Shown one piece after another: positions 34,226 to 45,333 of a DNA stretch of 64,000 bases. Location: positions 10,869,501 through 10,933,500 of the forward strand of contig JAUIMM010000121.1 of NCBI GenBank assembly GCA_031769625.1, read 5' to 3'. Numbering within the stretch: position 1 is the stretch's first letter; each line of letters begins with the position of its first letter. A program made the position numbers and the translations under genes. Source of the stretch: Taudactylus pleione. Lineage: Eukaryota; Chordata; Amphibia; Anura; Myobatrachidae. The notes beneath the pieces were generated by a model, which did no database searches, had not been told where the DNA came from, and worked only from the letters and a program-made list of their open reading frames with translations.

Positions 34226-34630
34226 AGACCCTGATTCAGACCCGTTCGCAGCTGCTGGCCGCTTGCTGGGTCTGTGGGCATTTTTTCTTATTGTCTCCAG
34301 GCCACTCGCAAAGCTGTGGGTGACCAGGCTGGAGACTGTCGCGATTATCTAATAGAGCAGGAAGTCCACTACTGACATCACTAGTGATGGCAGTAAGCCC
34401 TCCTACAAACGCCAGGCGTTCCTAAGGGAACGCCTGCGTTTGTACAGCCACCCCCCCTATCCGCCCACAAAACGGGGCGAGCTGTCAATCACCATCGACA
34501 GCTGCCCCGTCTTGTTACGAGCCCCGGAGCAACTGAACTTCAGTCACTTTGCGGGGCTCACACATGCGGACGCGGCGCATGCACAGGGCTAGAACATCGA
34601 GCCGCTTGCGAGCGGCTCTGAATTGGGCCC
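34226..34630. mobile_element. MITE, GGGCCTGATTCAG family (A type), decayed
   Basis: ACCCTGATTCAGACCCGTTC at the left and GCGGCTCTGAATTGGGCCC at the right, with ACTGACATCACTAGTGATGG and GGCGTTCCTAAGGGAACGCC hairpins inside. Confidence 0.75.
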
Positions 34631-34759
34631 AAAGTCCCTTTGTTCATAAATTCCACTGAATCCCAGTATGAGGGTCAAAGAAACAACTGAATAGTAATTT
34701 GGAAACAATGGTTCAATTAGGTGATGTTCCATGGATCACAAGGAGTGGTCATTACACAT

Positions 34760-35090
34760 AGGTACAGGGTCGTAACTAGGGGAGTGCGAGCGGTGCTTTG
34801 AGCAGTGACATGGGGACAGCACTGTCGCTGCCCCACAACACCTGCATTTGACTTGCAGGGTGAATGGCACTCTACAGCCAATAAGGCTGCTATAGAGCTG
34901 CAAACACACACCCTGCAGCCTAAGGATGCTCTGGACAGTGTACTACTTTCTGCTGCCAGCAGTCCGTCCACTTGGCGTGATGTTACGTGTTTGTGGGTTA
35001 GGGGTGGCACAGAGCATCACAGAGCTTCAGCGCTGCACTGTTATATGGTAGTTACAGATCACCTTGTATGTGTGATTACATAGCAATATA
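34760..35090. repeat. Possible hAT MITE fragment
   Basis: GGGTCGTAACTAGGGGAGTG at 34767 resembles the left terminus CAGTGGCGTAACTAGGG of the element at 54125. No matching right end. Confidence 0.35.
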
Positions 35091-35903
35091 GGCCCGTATT
35101 CAAGTAGCCACAAAAAGTAGGAATCCACGAAAAAGTATCACCGATTGCGACTTTTCGCCAGGCGGAAACTTATCTCCGTATTCAATTGCAAACACTTTTC
35201 GCATACGCAATAGGTGGAGAAAAAAAAGTGCAAAATCACTAATTTGGGGTGCAAAGGTGGGGAAACCACTCTGCGCCCTTGGGACAGCCCCCCAAAGGAT
35301 TACTGCATCAAAAAAACCTTAAAAAAAGTGAGGAACACCCCAAAAAAATCACTTTGAAAATGGGGGTGAAAAAGTGCAAAGTGGGGGTACAAACTTAAAA
35401 AGTAGCGAAATAGACTTTTGGGGAGTCTACAAGCATGGGGGAGGTGTTTTTTGGATTTCAGGTGCGTTTTTTACGTTTTTTTAAACTTTACTTTAGCAAC
35501 TTTAAACCATGCTTGCACCCATTTTCAAGTACCCCAAATTTGACAGGCCTACTAATATTTACCATAAAAAAAACTGCTTAATGCCATTCTTCACCACTTG
35601 TGCAAAGACGCTAATTAAAAGAAATTGACACACCTTAAGTACCCAAAATAGCTTTATTAGGGCTATTCAGGGGCATGTTCATTGATCCCCAATGTTAGTG
35701 CATCTTTTAGGGGGTATCAGGCGGATTCCCCCAATTCTGACAGCACTTTTTGCCTGTTTTGCATTCGCCGGGTTGCGTTTTCGTGTCTTTTGGAATTAAA
35801 TACAGCGAATCATGGGTACACGCGCGATCAGTTTCCGAAGCTAAAATACGCGATGTGGGCGAAAAGTCCGGCAAGCGGGTGCGAAACTAATTGAATACAG
35901 GCC
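35091..35903. mobile_element. MITE, TIR GGCC(C)GTATTCAA, TSD ATA
   Basis: Starts GGCCCGTATTCAAGTAGCC and ends CTAATTGAATACAGGCC, flanked by ATA on both sides. Its interior (ATTTGGGGTGCAAAGG, CACCACTTGTGCAAAGACGC) is distantly like the GGGGTATTCAATAT elements. Confidence 0.75.
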
Positions 35904-36184
35904 ATAGTATACATGTGAAGGGATCACAATCCCATGTCAAGAGGCAGTATATTTCAGGTCAAAGTATGCAGGCCAAGCACAAGAGCACATCAGGAGATCA
36001 GTAACGTATGTGACCCCTACTCTCTCATTGGCCATGAAATAAGAAAAATTGGTTGATTTATTGGTCAAATGAACTGAATTCCGAACTTGTAATAAGTTTA
36101 ACAAATAAGAGAATTGTGTTTTCTATTAGATTAACAATGTGAATGGGTAATTACGCATCGTGCATGCAGCTCTATCCAACACAC

Positions 36185-36372
36185 TAGTGTTCACTCTAGG
36201 TGCAGGATGCTGATCAGTGTGGAGGGTATATTTTAATTTTGAATGGTATATTTTTAGACGTGATGTATCACTACAATAGCTGTAGCGATACATCACATCT
36301 AAAATGTTGCCCTTCAAAATTAAAATATACCCTCCTTACTGATCAGCACCCTACACCTAGAGTGAACACTAC
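36185..36372. mobile_element. Short perfect-looking foldback MITE
   Basis: TGTTCACTCTAGGTGCAGG..CTGATCAGT on the left and CTGATCAGCACCCTACACCTAGAGTGAACA on the right; the centre is GATGTATCAC..GTGATACATC-like near 36275. About 185 bp, nearly all stem. Confidence 0.8.
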
Positions 36373-36659
36373 ACACCATTCCAATTGTAAATTGCAAGGG
36401 AATATGCTCACACTATATAAGTAAACGTCAGTAAATAAATAATCCATTTTTTTTTTCCCCCATAGGGGACACAGGCTTTACGCTGAGGTATAGGTTGGTG
36501 GAAAGAAGTCTGGGCACCACACAGTTAACTTTGTCAGGCACCGCCCAGGCTCTCCCTTGCCCGTATATCCCGCCCCCAGCCACAAACCACCTCACTGTGG
36601 AAGCTGTACTAACCGTTTCATAGGTTAGAACAGTCTTCGGGAGTGGGGGGCAGTTTCCT

Positions 36660-37570
36660 GTGAGCGGACCTTTCAAGGTCTGTAATCAGATTAGGAGTCG
36701 GTTGCCGATCAACGTTCTGGAACTCCGAGCTGTTTACAGAGCTCTTTGTCAGGCCTTGCCGCTCCTACAGGGTCGCCCAGTGCAGGTACATTCCGACAAC
36801 GCGACGTCTGTCGTCTACATAAATCTTCAGGGAGGCACTCACAGTTGCGCCGCCATGAGGGAAGTCACTTGCATTCTCTGGTGGGCGTAGGGGCATCTTC
36901 CATCCCTGTCGGCAGTTTACATCCCGGGAATGCAAAACTGGGTAGCGGACTTCCTAAGCCGTCAGGACATTCATTCGGGCAAATGGGCCCTACATCAGAA
37001 TGTCGTTCAACTCCTGGTTCTTCGCTGGGGTTTGCCGGACATCGACATGATGGTGTACTGGCACAATCACCAAGTTCCGAGGTACTGCTCTTGCACCAGA
37101 GATCCGGAGGCCTTTCTGGTGAACGCTTTGGCCGTCCAGTGGACCTTCCTGCTCCTGTACATCTTCCCTCCAATCTATTTGATTCCTCGGGTTCTTCGCA
37201 AATTGTAGTTGGAGGGAGGCATGGTGATTCTAGTGGCTCCCAATTGGCCGCGAAGGGTGTGGTATGCAGACCTTCAAGGCCTATCTGTTGATGCTCCTCT
37301 GTGTCTTCCACTGCAGCCAAATCTTCTGTCTCAGGGCCTGTGCTTTCATCCGGATATGGCCCGTCTCGCTTTGACGGGGTGGATCTTGAGACATTGGTCT
37401 TAAGAGCTGAAGGCTTCTCCAGGTCAGTCATTAACACTATGCTTAATGCCCGTAAGCCCTCTTCGGTTACTTTGACAGGTGTTCAACTAGAAATCTTAAC
37501 CCCAGGTCATTTTGACTCTCTCAAATTCTTTCTGTTTTGTAGACAGGGCTGGATTTGGGCTTTTGCCTTG
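36660..37570 (+). pseudogene. DIRS RT C-terminal / RNase H region
   Basis: In shifting frames it encodes INVLELRAVYRALCQALPLL, VQVHSDNATSVVYINLQGGT, then a short segment AVYIPGMQNWVADFLSRQDI, and LRWGLPDIDMMVYWHNHQVP, IFPPIYLIPRVLRKL, ILVAPNWPRRVWYADLQGLS. These match the DIRS RNase H signature (SDN.T.V.YIN.QGGT) and the following 'P.IDL...N...P.Y', 'FPP' and 'P.WPR..WY' motifs. At least one frameshift (about 36895) and a stop (37206-37208) break it. Confidence 0.85.
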
Positions 37571-38170
37571 CTTCACTGAAAGTGCAGGTTTCAGCTCTTT
37601 CAGAGACAGATTGCGCTGTTGCCTGATGCTCTGACTTTTCTGCAGGTGGTCCTCCATGTACAACCCCTGTGGCTCCTTGGAACTTGTCCCTGGTTCTTAC
37701 CGCCCTGCAGGCTTCACCTTTCGAGCCCTTGGATACTGTGAACATTTCTTGGCTTACCTGGAAGACTGTCTTCCTCCTGGCCATAGCTTCTGCCCGACGG
37801 GTGTCGGACTTGAGCACTTTATCCTGTCATTCTCCGTTTCTAATGTTTCACGAGGTTCTTTCCAGGATTCTTCTATGAGGGAGGCCTCTTTGGATGTCAT
37901 GCGGGCCCTCCGGATTAATGTAGATAGGACTAAGGACCGCGTAGGCCAGATGCTCTCTTTGTCCTGTATGACTTTTGCAAACGGAGCTGGCCAGCGACTA
38001 AGCAGACGCTGTCCAGATGGATCCGTTTGACTATTCACCACGCTTGTGCTGTGGCGGATCTTCCTGCACCATCTGTGGTGAGGGCTCATTCAACCCGGTC
38101 GGTGGGAACTTCATGGGCAGTACAACGTGCTGCTTCTGCAGAGCAGCTGTGTAGAGCGCCCACATAGTCT
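37571..38170 (+). pseudogene. DIRS tyrosine recombinase remnant
   Basis: Encodes PWNLSLVLTALQASPFEPLD, LTWKTVFLLAIASARRVSDL (carrying the first catalytic Arg in 'SARR'), and in another frame KQTLSRWIRLTIHHACAVA and AHSTRSVGTSWAVQRAASAE followed by QLC. The last segment includes the H-x-x-R box. The central part is deleted and frameshifts separate the pieces. Confidence 0.82.
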
Positions 38171-38520
38171 TCTACCAATACGTTCCTGTAGTTCTATTTC
38201 TTTGATATCTTCGTCACACCTAATGCGGCTTTTGGACGAAGGGTTCTCAGCGCAGCCTAGGAGCATCCCCTCCCTTAGGGGATTAGCTTTGAGACATCCC
38301 AGCGTAAAACCTGTGTTCTCTATGGAGGAAGAAGAAAAGGAGATTTATGTGCATACTTGTTAAATCCTTTTCTTCTATTCCATAGGGGACACAGGACTCC
38401 CACCCTGACGCACCTGTCTTGTGGAGCTTGCTCTGTTTTCGGTTCTCCTGGTCACATACCTTGTGTACTTGGACCTGAGTGCATGCCGGTCATCCTTCTT
38501 CTTCTTGCTCCTTGTCTTAA

Positions 38521-38841
38521 GGTGCATATCCACTAGAAGATGAGGTAACGGCAGTACAATTACGACATCGTAATCGTACAGTCGTTCCTCATCCACTCTG
38601 TGCCTACACTGAGTGATATGATCGTTAAGTGTAGGCACTCTCCCTCATCCCTGAACATGGCCAATCTGTCGTAGGCAGATTGACCGTCATGTTCAGCTGA
38701 TGACCGATGTCGGAAATGACCAGCGGGAGCGCGCATCGCTGGTCGTTTCCGACATTATAGTGCACGATTAATGAGCGATTGAACGATTACGATGTCGTAA
38801 TCATTCAATCGCTCATTTATATCTGCTAGTGGATGTGCGCC
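38521..38841. mobile_element. MITE, CATCCACTAG family, nested in DIRS
   Basis: GGTGCATATCCACTAGAAGA to CTGCTAGTGGATGTGCGCC. Shares GACCAGCGGGAGCGCGCATC with 1572-1872. Confidence 0.82.
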
Positions 38842-39015
38842 TTTAGGCTTGTTAACTTAACTGAGGCGGCCTGTGGCTGGGGGCAGGATATAGGGGGATA
38901 GGGGAGCCTGGGCGGTGCCTGACAAAGTTAACTGTGTGGTGCCAGACTCCTTTCCACCAACCTATACCCAGTGTAGAGCCTGTGTCCCCTATGGAATCAA
39001 AGAAAAGGAATTAAC

Positions 39016-39486
39016 ATGTAACCACACAAATCCCCTTATTTTAATGGTTGGTAAAGATGAAGAACCAAAGCAAAAAATAGAAAACCAAGCTGCTGCTCTA
39101 GGCTTGTGCCCACTTTGCCAATATGATTAATACAACCTCAATTAAAATGATAAAAATGCTTTGTTTCATTAAATAATCATTGTATGGCCATGTATTTCTC
39201 CCACTTAAAAGCTGTTTAAAGTGTTTATCCCTCACTCTTTCAGAATTGACCACTGTTGTTTTGAAGTATGTTATTGTACAACTAACGTGCTTCCTTGATC
39301 GGTATGCTTGCATATATTTATTTGAGAAACATGCTTCCCTAGCTCTTACAGAATTATCTAACACTTTAGTATTCCGCAGTGGAATGATAACTAGAAACAG
39401 TACAGTAAATAAAGCTGTAATATGTGTAATCTTGCTGCAGGCAGTAAAAGTGAGATGTCACCAAGGGTTTAATTTATCTTTGGCAG
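39016..39486. other. CFAP65: Intronic DNA before exon 4
   Basis: AT-rich. The 131-codon ORF at 39180-39575 overlaps the exon in another frame and has no recognised domain. Confidence 0.45.
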
Positions 39487-39639
39487 GCACAGACTTGGTC
39501 ATTTGTTCCACAAGAAGAAAGAGCCTACGCTATGAAAGCCGCTGTACTGTCATGGTGTGCCGATGGAGGCTCTGAACCCACCCCAAGAAACCGCTACACC
39601 CTACGTAGTTACGGCGAGGGATGCAAAGGAACTTTGTCT
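39487..39639 (+). CDS. CFAP65: CFAP65 exon 4 of 11 visible (51 codons, phase 0-0)
   Basis: The acceptor tctttggcag and donor gtaagt enclose 51 open codons beginning AQTWSFVPQEERAYAMKAAV. It continues the domain that ends NPSFGIIKPNEAL in the previous exon. The terminus of a Tc1-like transposon begins about 25 bp after the donor. Another AG lies upstream near 39441, but reading from it meets in-frame stops. Confidence 0.85.
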
Positions 39640-39739
39640 GTAAGTCTGAGACAACTAGAAGGGTACAGTTATATACAAAAATGTTGGCACCCTTTCAAAT
39701 TGCATCTCACTACATATTTACATAAAAGGAGTTAAAACA

Positions 39740-39915
39740 ATGTCTGCCAGCTACAAACAAACACTGGCTACCACACAATCCCTGATCATCACCTGTATTT
39801 CTCCCAACGTATCTTTTGTGAACAAAAGTTCAATATCTGCTTAATCAGTCCAAAGTACTTTTATTCACAAAGTTTTTGGCTCATCTAAACATTGCTTTGC
39901 ATATTTTTGAGATAA
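39740..39915 (-). pseudogene. Tc1 transposase catalytic-region remnant
   Basis: On the minus strand a frame with stops reads CKAMFR, AKNFVNKSTLD and TFVHKRYVGRN, recalling the family's 'F..AK.FW.KVLWTDE......F....RYVWR'. Too decayed to say more. Confidence 0.4.
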
Positions 39916-39931
39916 TATAGACTGTTTCTTC

Positions 39932-40500
39932 TTCTTTTTTTTTTTTTTTTAGTATGGTCTTTTTATTCAAAAGTTTTAGTAGAATAGAAGGAGGGGGGCA
40001 TGTGGGACAGCATAATTTGGAAGCCAGGAGGAAGTCCGTCTTATCTTATAATACTGATGCTGTAACCAACGTAGAGTTTTGGCAGCTTTAGCAAATAACA
40101 TTTGATTAAGCTAACCTTTCAGGGAAAGCAACTTGCTATACATTGATTGGGATGGCGTTGATGTTCAAGAGTGAGCTCTCCAATTTGGGTTTCTAAGTCA
40201 GCAATAGCTCAACAGCGTTTAAGCTTTTTGAGCTTTAGTCAACGTTATGAAGTGACCTCGAATAGTGGCTCTCCCACACCAAAACCGGGGCAATCTCTGC
40301 AGACTTTTTGAGCAAGAAAAATTCCTTGAGAGCTTTTACCATGGCAGAAACATGTTTCTTGTTAAGAAGGAGAGAAGTATTTAACCTCGATCAGTAGGGA
40401 GCAGGAAGTGGAGCAGAGGCAGGGATCAATATAGTAACAGCTAAATAGTCAGACCAAGACACAGGGAAGACCCAAGCTCGAGAGATGTTGGGCGCCTCTG
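39932..40500 (-). repeat. Poly(A)-tailed retroelement 3' end
   Basis: On the minus strand, GAATAAAAAGACCATACT is followed by a run of about 19 A, so an AATAAA signal precedes a genomic poly(A). This is the signature of an LINE-type retrotransposed end; the family was not identified. Left limit is clear, right limit is a guess. Confidence 0.5.
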
Positions 40501-40761
40501 TATGATGCTGACTATCTCTAGATGCTTTCCCTCATATGCTGGTTGTCTGTCTCAAATGTTGTCTGTCTCTCCTAGTTGTTGTGTCTATTTCTCATATGCT
40601 GGCTCACTCACCCAGAATATGTCCCCCTCTCAGGTGCTGGCTGTATTAGGGTGTCTGTCTCTCAGATGTAGGGTGTCTATGGATGTCCCACTCAGCGGCA
40701 TGTAGTCTCTCAATGACCCTCTCAGACTCTGGATATTTCTCTAGGCTGCTCTAGAGACTCT

Positions 40762-41306
40762 GGGCCTGATTCAGTATGGATTGCTATTCTGCTTATATGC
40801 ACACAACACAGTTACTAATATCAGCGGGGATATATAAATGTTTGCATTCGCATTTAGATCACAGCGCCTGACATAAAGGCACCCACTTCCCCTTACTCAC
40901 ATACGTATACTTGGCCAACATAGCGAAACAATTGGTAACATCAAGTAACATCGGACCCATACGCGCAGTTAAGGCAGGTCAGACCTCACTCAGGAATTGC
41001 TTACTTCAGTGCACGCTATGAGGCCTCAGGCTGCATCTGGTATTGCAGTGGATAATTTATGCACGCCCCTGCAACGCCATTGAAATGCACTGGCACGCCT
41101 ACTTTTGCCTGCCCACTCTGCCACCACCCACAAACGGCACTTCCTGTCAATCACTCTGCCATGGGTCTGCGTATCTTCTGCAATCGTTTTCCCGATAGCA
41201 GTGGCTATCTCGCGCACGTGCACTGCGATGCATTATCATGCGCAGTATGCAATAATCGGCTGATTGCGCATGTATAAGCAACTCCGTTCCTTGCTGAATC
41301 AGGCCC
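40762..41306. mobile_element. MITE, GGGCCTGATTCAG family, TSD TCT
   Basis: GGGCCTGATTCAGTATGG to CTGAATCAGGCCC, flanked by TCT on both sides. Confidence 0.85.
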
Positions 41307-41689
41307 TCTGTCTGAAACAGGATGCCTCTCTCAGCTCGCAGACTCTCAGCGCTGACTGTAGTCAAGTATAACTTGTAGAGCCGTCCCAACTGGCAATCTG
41401 CCCGAGGAGCAGGCAGCAAACAGCAATCCAATAGAAGACTCCAGAAGATGTGGCAGTTGTGGACAGCCCTGGTGAAGAGCTCCAAACATGCGTGTGACAG
41501 AGAAAGTGGTCGCCCAGCAAGGATAAACAGCCTCCGGGTAAGCGCCCGGTGTCCAGTCCCAGCGGAATTCTAAATAGGGTCAGGTAGACAGAGCAGACCA
41601 AGCCCAGAAGATCTCGATGGCTCAGCCACGGAAGATGCGGCATGGAAGGCCGGCTCAGTAAGACTATTCCATGTAGATCGATTTGTGTA

Positions 41690-41965
41690 AGCAGAGCTGA
41701 TTTGAGGACTTGTGGCCAATTCTACTTCAGTGTTAGCTAGATCTCTATGTAGATCTTGTGCAGTGATATGTTTGTTCTGTTCTGCATAGCTGACTGGTTT
41801 ACAAGCACTTTTATTAAAGATATTTCTGGCTTTTCCAGATCTTGTCATTACTTCAACTGTTTCTCTTAACATCCATTTCCTAATGATGTTTCTGATAGTG
41901 AGAATTCCAGGTTGGGAGGTGTATATATATCTTTTTTTTGCCTTCCTCTGTTTTATACCCATCAA
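41690..41965 (-). pseudogene. Tc1 transposase N-terminal region
   Basis: The minus strand encodes SQPGILTIRNIIRKWMLRET, then VEVMTRSGKARNIFNKSACK and NKHITAQDLHRDLANTEVEL. This is the paired-like helix-turn-helix of Tc1 transposases ('TVRNIIRKW...GRPRK...TAKDLQRDL...'). Substitutions at conserved positions and loss of the rest show decay. Confidence 0.75.
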
Positions 41966-42556
41966 TAGTCTCTAGTTCAACTCTTCAGTCAGTTTCTTAG
42001 AGGAATCCTGAGAGGTTAGAAGGGTCAGTGTATTTATTCAGGGTAGTATCTAGATGCCCTTCACGGAGTGTACCCTGACGTTATCAGTTACTGTTCAACG
42101 TCATTCCATACTATCCACGTGGACATAGAGGGAGAATATAAACCTGTGGCGAGCAAAGCAAGCCCGTGAGAGGACAAATTTCTTTGTTTGGTGGCCTTTA
42201 TGGGCAAGAAATCGCACTACAGCCCTCACCTCACGTCACTTCCAGGTCCTTACAATGAAGGGTAAATAAGCTCTACCATTTATTCAGTGCTGGAATTGGC
42301 ATCACCTGGTTTTATTTAAGGTTGAACAACTTGAATTTTGAGGCCATAAGAAGTAATGATCTAGAAGGGTGCTCAGACATCCACAAATGCCTCATTCAAT
42401 GTTGAATTAAAATGTGCAAAAATATGTTATTTTATGTTTTTAACATACAATAGTTGGGTTAATTTATTTTCACTTTGATATCCAGTGATACATGCAACTT
42501 AATCAGGGATGTCCAAACTTTTGCATATACGTGATATTGAGGGCTGTTTCCCTATA

Positions 42557-43526
42557 CAGGTTGAGTCTTCCATATTCAAAATGCTTGAGACCAGGGGTAT
42601 TTTGGATAACAGAATATTCCGTATTTTGGAATAATTGCATACCATAATGAAATATCTTGGGAATAGGACCCAAATATAGACACAGAATGCATTTGTGTGT
42701 TATATACACCTTATACACACAGCCTCCAGGTAATTTTATACAATATTTTCAATAATTTTGTGGCAAACAAAGTTTGTGTACAGAAATGAAATTCATTTAT
42801 GTTTCATATACACCTCATTCAGACACGCTCGTGAGCGGCAGGACGCTCGCAAGCGGGTCGATGTTCCCCACTGCGCATGCGCACGACGGAGGGAGCTCCA
42901 CCGTGCGCATGCGCGAGACCCGGCGAGCGACAGGCTCACCATCGCTCCGGGTCTCGCACCAAAGAGGGCGTGCTGTCGATGTTGATTGACAGCACGCCCC
43001 CTTTGGTGGGCGTGCCGGGGGCGTGCCTGCTAGACGGAGGCGTTCCCATGGGAACGCCTACCGTCTCAAGCCGGCCCCACTGACATCACTAGTGATGTCA
43101 GTGGGAGTGATTTTGGCTCTGATAGAGCCAAAATCACTCCAGGGCTTGCGGCAGCGAGACCCTACCGCAGGGTCTCCATCGCAAGCCCGATGGTCGCGAT
43201 GGTCGAGACCATCGCGACCATCATCATGGACGCTCGCTATAGCTGTGGGTGGTAACCCACAGCTATACGAGCGTCTATGAGGCCGCTCCAAAAAAAGGTA
43301 GGAGGGCTCTGATTCAGAGCGAGCGCTCTGGTCAGAGCGGTCAGCTCTGAATCAGGCCCACAGTCTGAAGGTAATTTTATACAATATTTTTTAATAATTT
43401 GTGCCTTAGACAAAGTTTGTGTACATTGAACCATCAAAAATTAAAGATTTCATTATCTCAGTCATTCCAAAAAAATTCCTTATTTCGGAATATTCCTTAT
43501 TCCGGAATATTTGGATATGGGATCTG
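42557..43526. mobile_element. pogo/Tigger-like MITE (CAGGTTGAGTCT...), TSD TA, copy 1
   Basis: CAGGTTGAGTCTTCCATATT at the left and GGATATGGGATCTG at the right, flanked by TA. Interior phrases AAAATGCTTGAGACCAGGGG and GAATATTCC recur in the copy at 45334-45768. It is split by an A-type MITE at 42813-43359. The sequence strongly recalls a mammalian TA-inserting MITE family with 'GGTTGAGTATCCCTTATCC'; I am unsure of its name. Confidence 0.75.
42813..43359. mobile_element. MITE, GGGCCTGATTCAG family (A type), TSD ACA
   Basis: CCTCATTCAGACACGCTC to CTGAATCAGGCCC, flanked by ACA. Inserted in the pogo-like MITE. Rich in perfect hairpins, for example ACTGACATCACTAGTGATGT and GATGGTCGCGATGGTC/GACCATCGCGACCATC. 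Confidence 0.82.
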
Positions 43527-43602
43527 TATATGACAGACATGTACAGTATCTTTGATCTGTCCCTCCACTCCTGAAATATATTTTACATTATTTTTTCTGC
43601 AG

Positions 43603-43768
43603 CCGCACCAGGAGCTAGTAGATTTGGGAAACATTTTGGTTGGCAGCTTTCAATCACATGATCTGCTTCTTTTAAATGAAAGTGACTGCACCCTGGAATA
43701 TACACTGAGTGCTAAACAGGAGATCACTGGCCCATGTGACCCAGATGAAGTCATCAATGACCCAATAG
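43603..43768 (+). CDS. CFAP65: CFAP65 exon 5 of 11 visible (55 codons + 1 nt)
   Basis: A strong pyrimidine tract and ctgcag acceptor precede the exon; the donor is gtcagt, a weaker match to consensus. The product begins PHQELVDLGNILVGSFQSHD and includes LLLLNESDCTLEYTL, an ASH-domain start ('V-D-F/L-G-x-I-L-V-G'). It ends in phase 1 and the last base joins CC of the next exon to give an alanine codon. A pogo/Tigger-like MITE ends 76 bp upstream. Confidence 0.87.
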
Positions 43769-44541
43769 GTCAGTAGCTATGTTACTTGTTTTTTACAATA
43801 TATATATATAAAAAATGTGGTGGGTTACATGTGAATGCGCAAAAGCAGCCTTAAATAATCTCCCAGGTCTAGATGGAAATCACCAAATCCATAAATACGT
43901 ACACAATAATAAAGGCAACACAGGGGATACAAACAGGCGCTAATTAAAAAATATACTTAAATTGCGTGTGATGAACTGAGACAATCCTTTAATGATTGAA
44001 GTTCTGTCCTCATACACTTCTTTATGCACAATTCCTCCTCAGGATTCACCACCGTAGTTTCTCCATATGATGTGCATGCAAGGAAAGATAAATGGGGTGT
44101 CACTGAAGGGTATTCTCAAGAGGAAAAAACAACCAGATGCTATTCCACACCCTAGAAAGTGTTTAGTGCACTAAGGTAATGCGTACCTGACTCATATAGA
44201 GTATATATGAGTGCCTCCTAAAAAGGTATCTTTAAATGGAGACATTCACGCCAAAAGTGTGTTTAGTAGAGGGAAGAGATGTTGCGTACAATTCACTCAT
44301 ATCAGAAAGGGTCTGAAGAATACACATAAAGGTTTCTTTAAAATTGCCCAGAAACACTGCGTACCAAACTCACAATTCACATGGAGTTGAAACTGCACAT
44401 CAAGGTATCTTTTTTTTCCCCTTATTCTCAAAGAAAAATGATCATCAGAAATCGATAATAATCCATATGTCAAGATCACAAAAAATGTATTCGTACAAAT
44501 GTTCCAAAGTATATAAAAATATTGGTATTGCAATACATACA

Positions 44542-45060
44542 GGGCCTGATTCAGACCCGATCGCGAGCGCTGAGCGCTCGCAAGCGGGTCGATGTTGGCC
44601 AAGTGCGCATGCGCACGACTGAGCCGGCTCCGTCGTGCGCATGCGCGAGACCCGAATAACGACGGCCAAGCCGTCGCTATGGGTCTTGCACCAAAGGGGG
44701 CGTGCTGTCGATGGTGATTGACAGCTCGCCCCCTTTGGTGGGTGTGCCGGGGGCATGGCTGCCCAGACGGAGGCGTTCCCATGGGAACGCGTACCGTCTG
44801 GGGCCGGCCCCACTGACATCACTAGTGATGTCAGTGGGAGTGCTTTTGGCTCTGATAGAGCCAAAAGCACTCCAGGGCTTGCGGCCAGGAGACCCTACCA
44901 CAAGGGTCTCGTCGCAAGCCCATAATTTTGGCCGCTCGCTATAGCTGTGGGTGGTCACCCACAGCTATGCGAGCGGCCAGGTAGCCGCTCTTAAAGTCAG
45001 AGGGAAGGCCCTGATTCAGAGCGAGCGCTCTGTCAGAGCGCCCTGCTCTGAATCAGGGCC
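44542..45060. mobile_element. MITE, GGGCCTGATTCAG family (A type)
   Basis: GGGCCTGATTCAGACCCGAT to CTGAATCAGGGCC, flanked by ACA/ATA. The uninterrupted opposite arm of the inverted repeat reads ACATACAGTTTGC at the matching site, confirming the empty site and a duplication of about 3 bp. Confidence 0.9.
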
Positions 45061-45333
45061 ATAGTTTGTAAAAAAATTCATGCAATAAAGTTATTAAAAA
45101 CATGCAGCCAGAGGTAGTCAAAAAGTAGTAACTAACTGGAATAGATGGAAAATCCAGTAGTGAAAAAGATAATAAATGACATACCTCTGGATTCTAGTAA
45201 CAAAGTAGTACACCTTCTCTAATGGTCAACGCCTTTCAGCTCTCCTTGGGAGTCTTTGTCAAGACATAGCTATGTCTTGACAAAGGCTCCCAAGGAGAGC
45301 TGAAACGCATTGACCATTTGAGAAGGTGTACTA

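Larger units (their letters stand above)
36440..39015 (+). mobile_element. DIRS-like tyrosine-recombinase retroelement, internally deleted
   Basis: Inverted terminal repeats: CCATAGGGGACACAGGCTTT at 36460 with GGTATAGGTTGGTGGAAAG, versus the complement at 38875-38994 ending CCTGTGTCCCCTATGG. A third partial copy (CCATAGGGGACACAGGACTC, 38381) lies inside, matching the internal complementary region of DIRS elements. Between are RNase H and tyrosine recombinase remnants. Gag and most of the RT are absent. A foldback MITE is nested at 38521-38841. Confidence 0.85.
39664..42534 (-). mobile_element. Tc1-like transposon, broken
   Basis: The left end ACAGTTATATACAAAAATGT-TGGCACCC and the right end (complement) TATATGCAAAAGTTTGGACA-TCCC look like the inverted ends typical of Tc1 elements ('CAGTTATATGCAAAAGTTTG'). 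On the minus strand the N-terminal helix-turn-helix region is at about 41930-41690 and a decayed part of the catalytic domain at about 39910-39740. Between them are a poly(A) retrocopy and a MITE. The element starts 25 bp after the CFAP65 exon 4 donor. Confidence 0.65.

Noticed and set aside
36200..36372. microRNA-like hairpin
   Set aside because: The stem is nearly the whole 185-bp element, as in a MITE, with no sign of a discrete mature arm.
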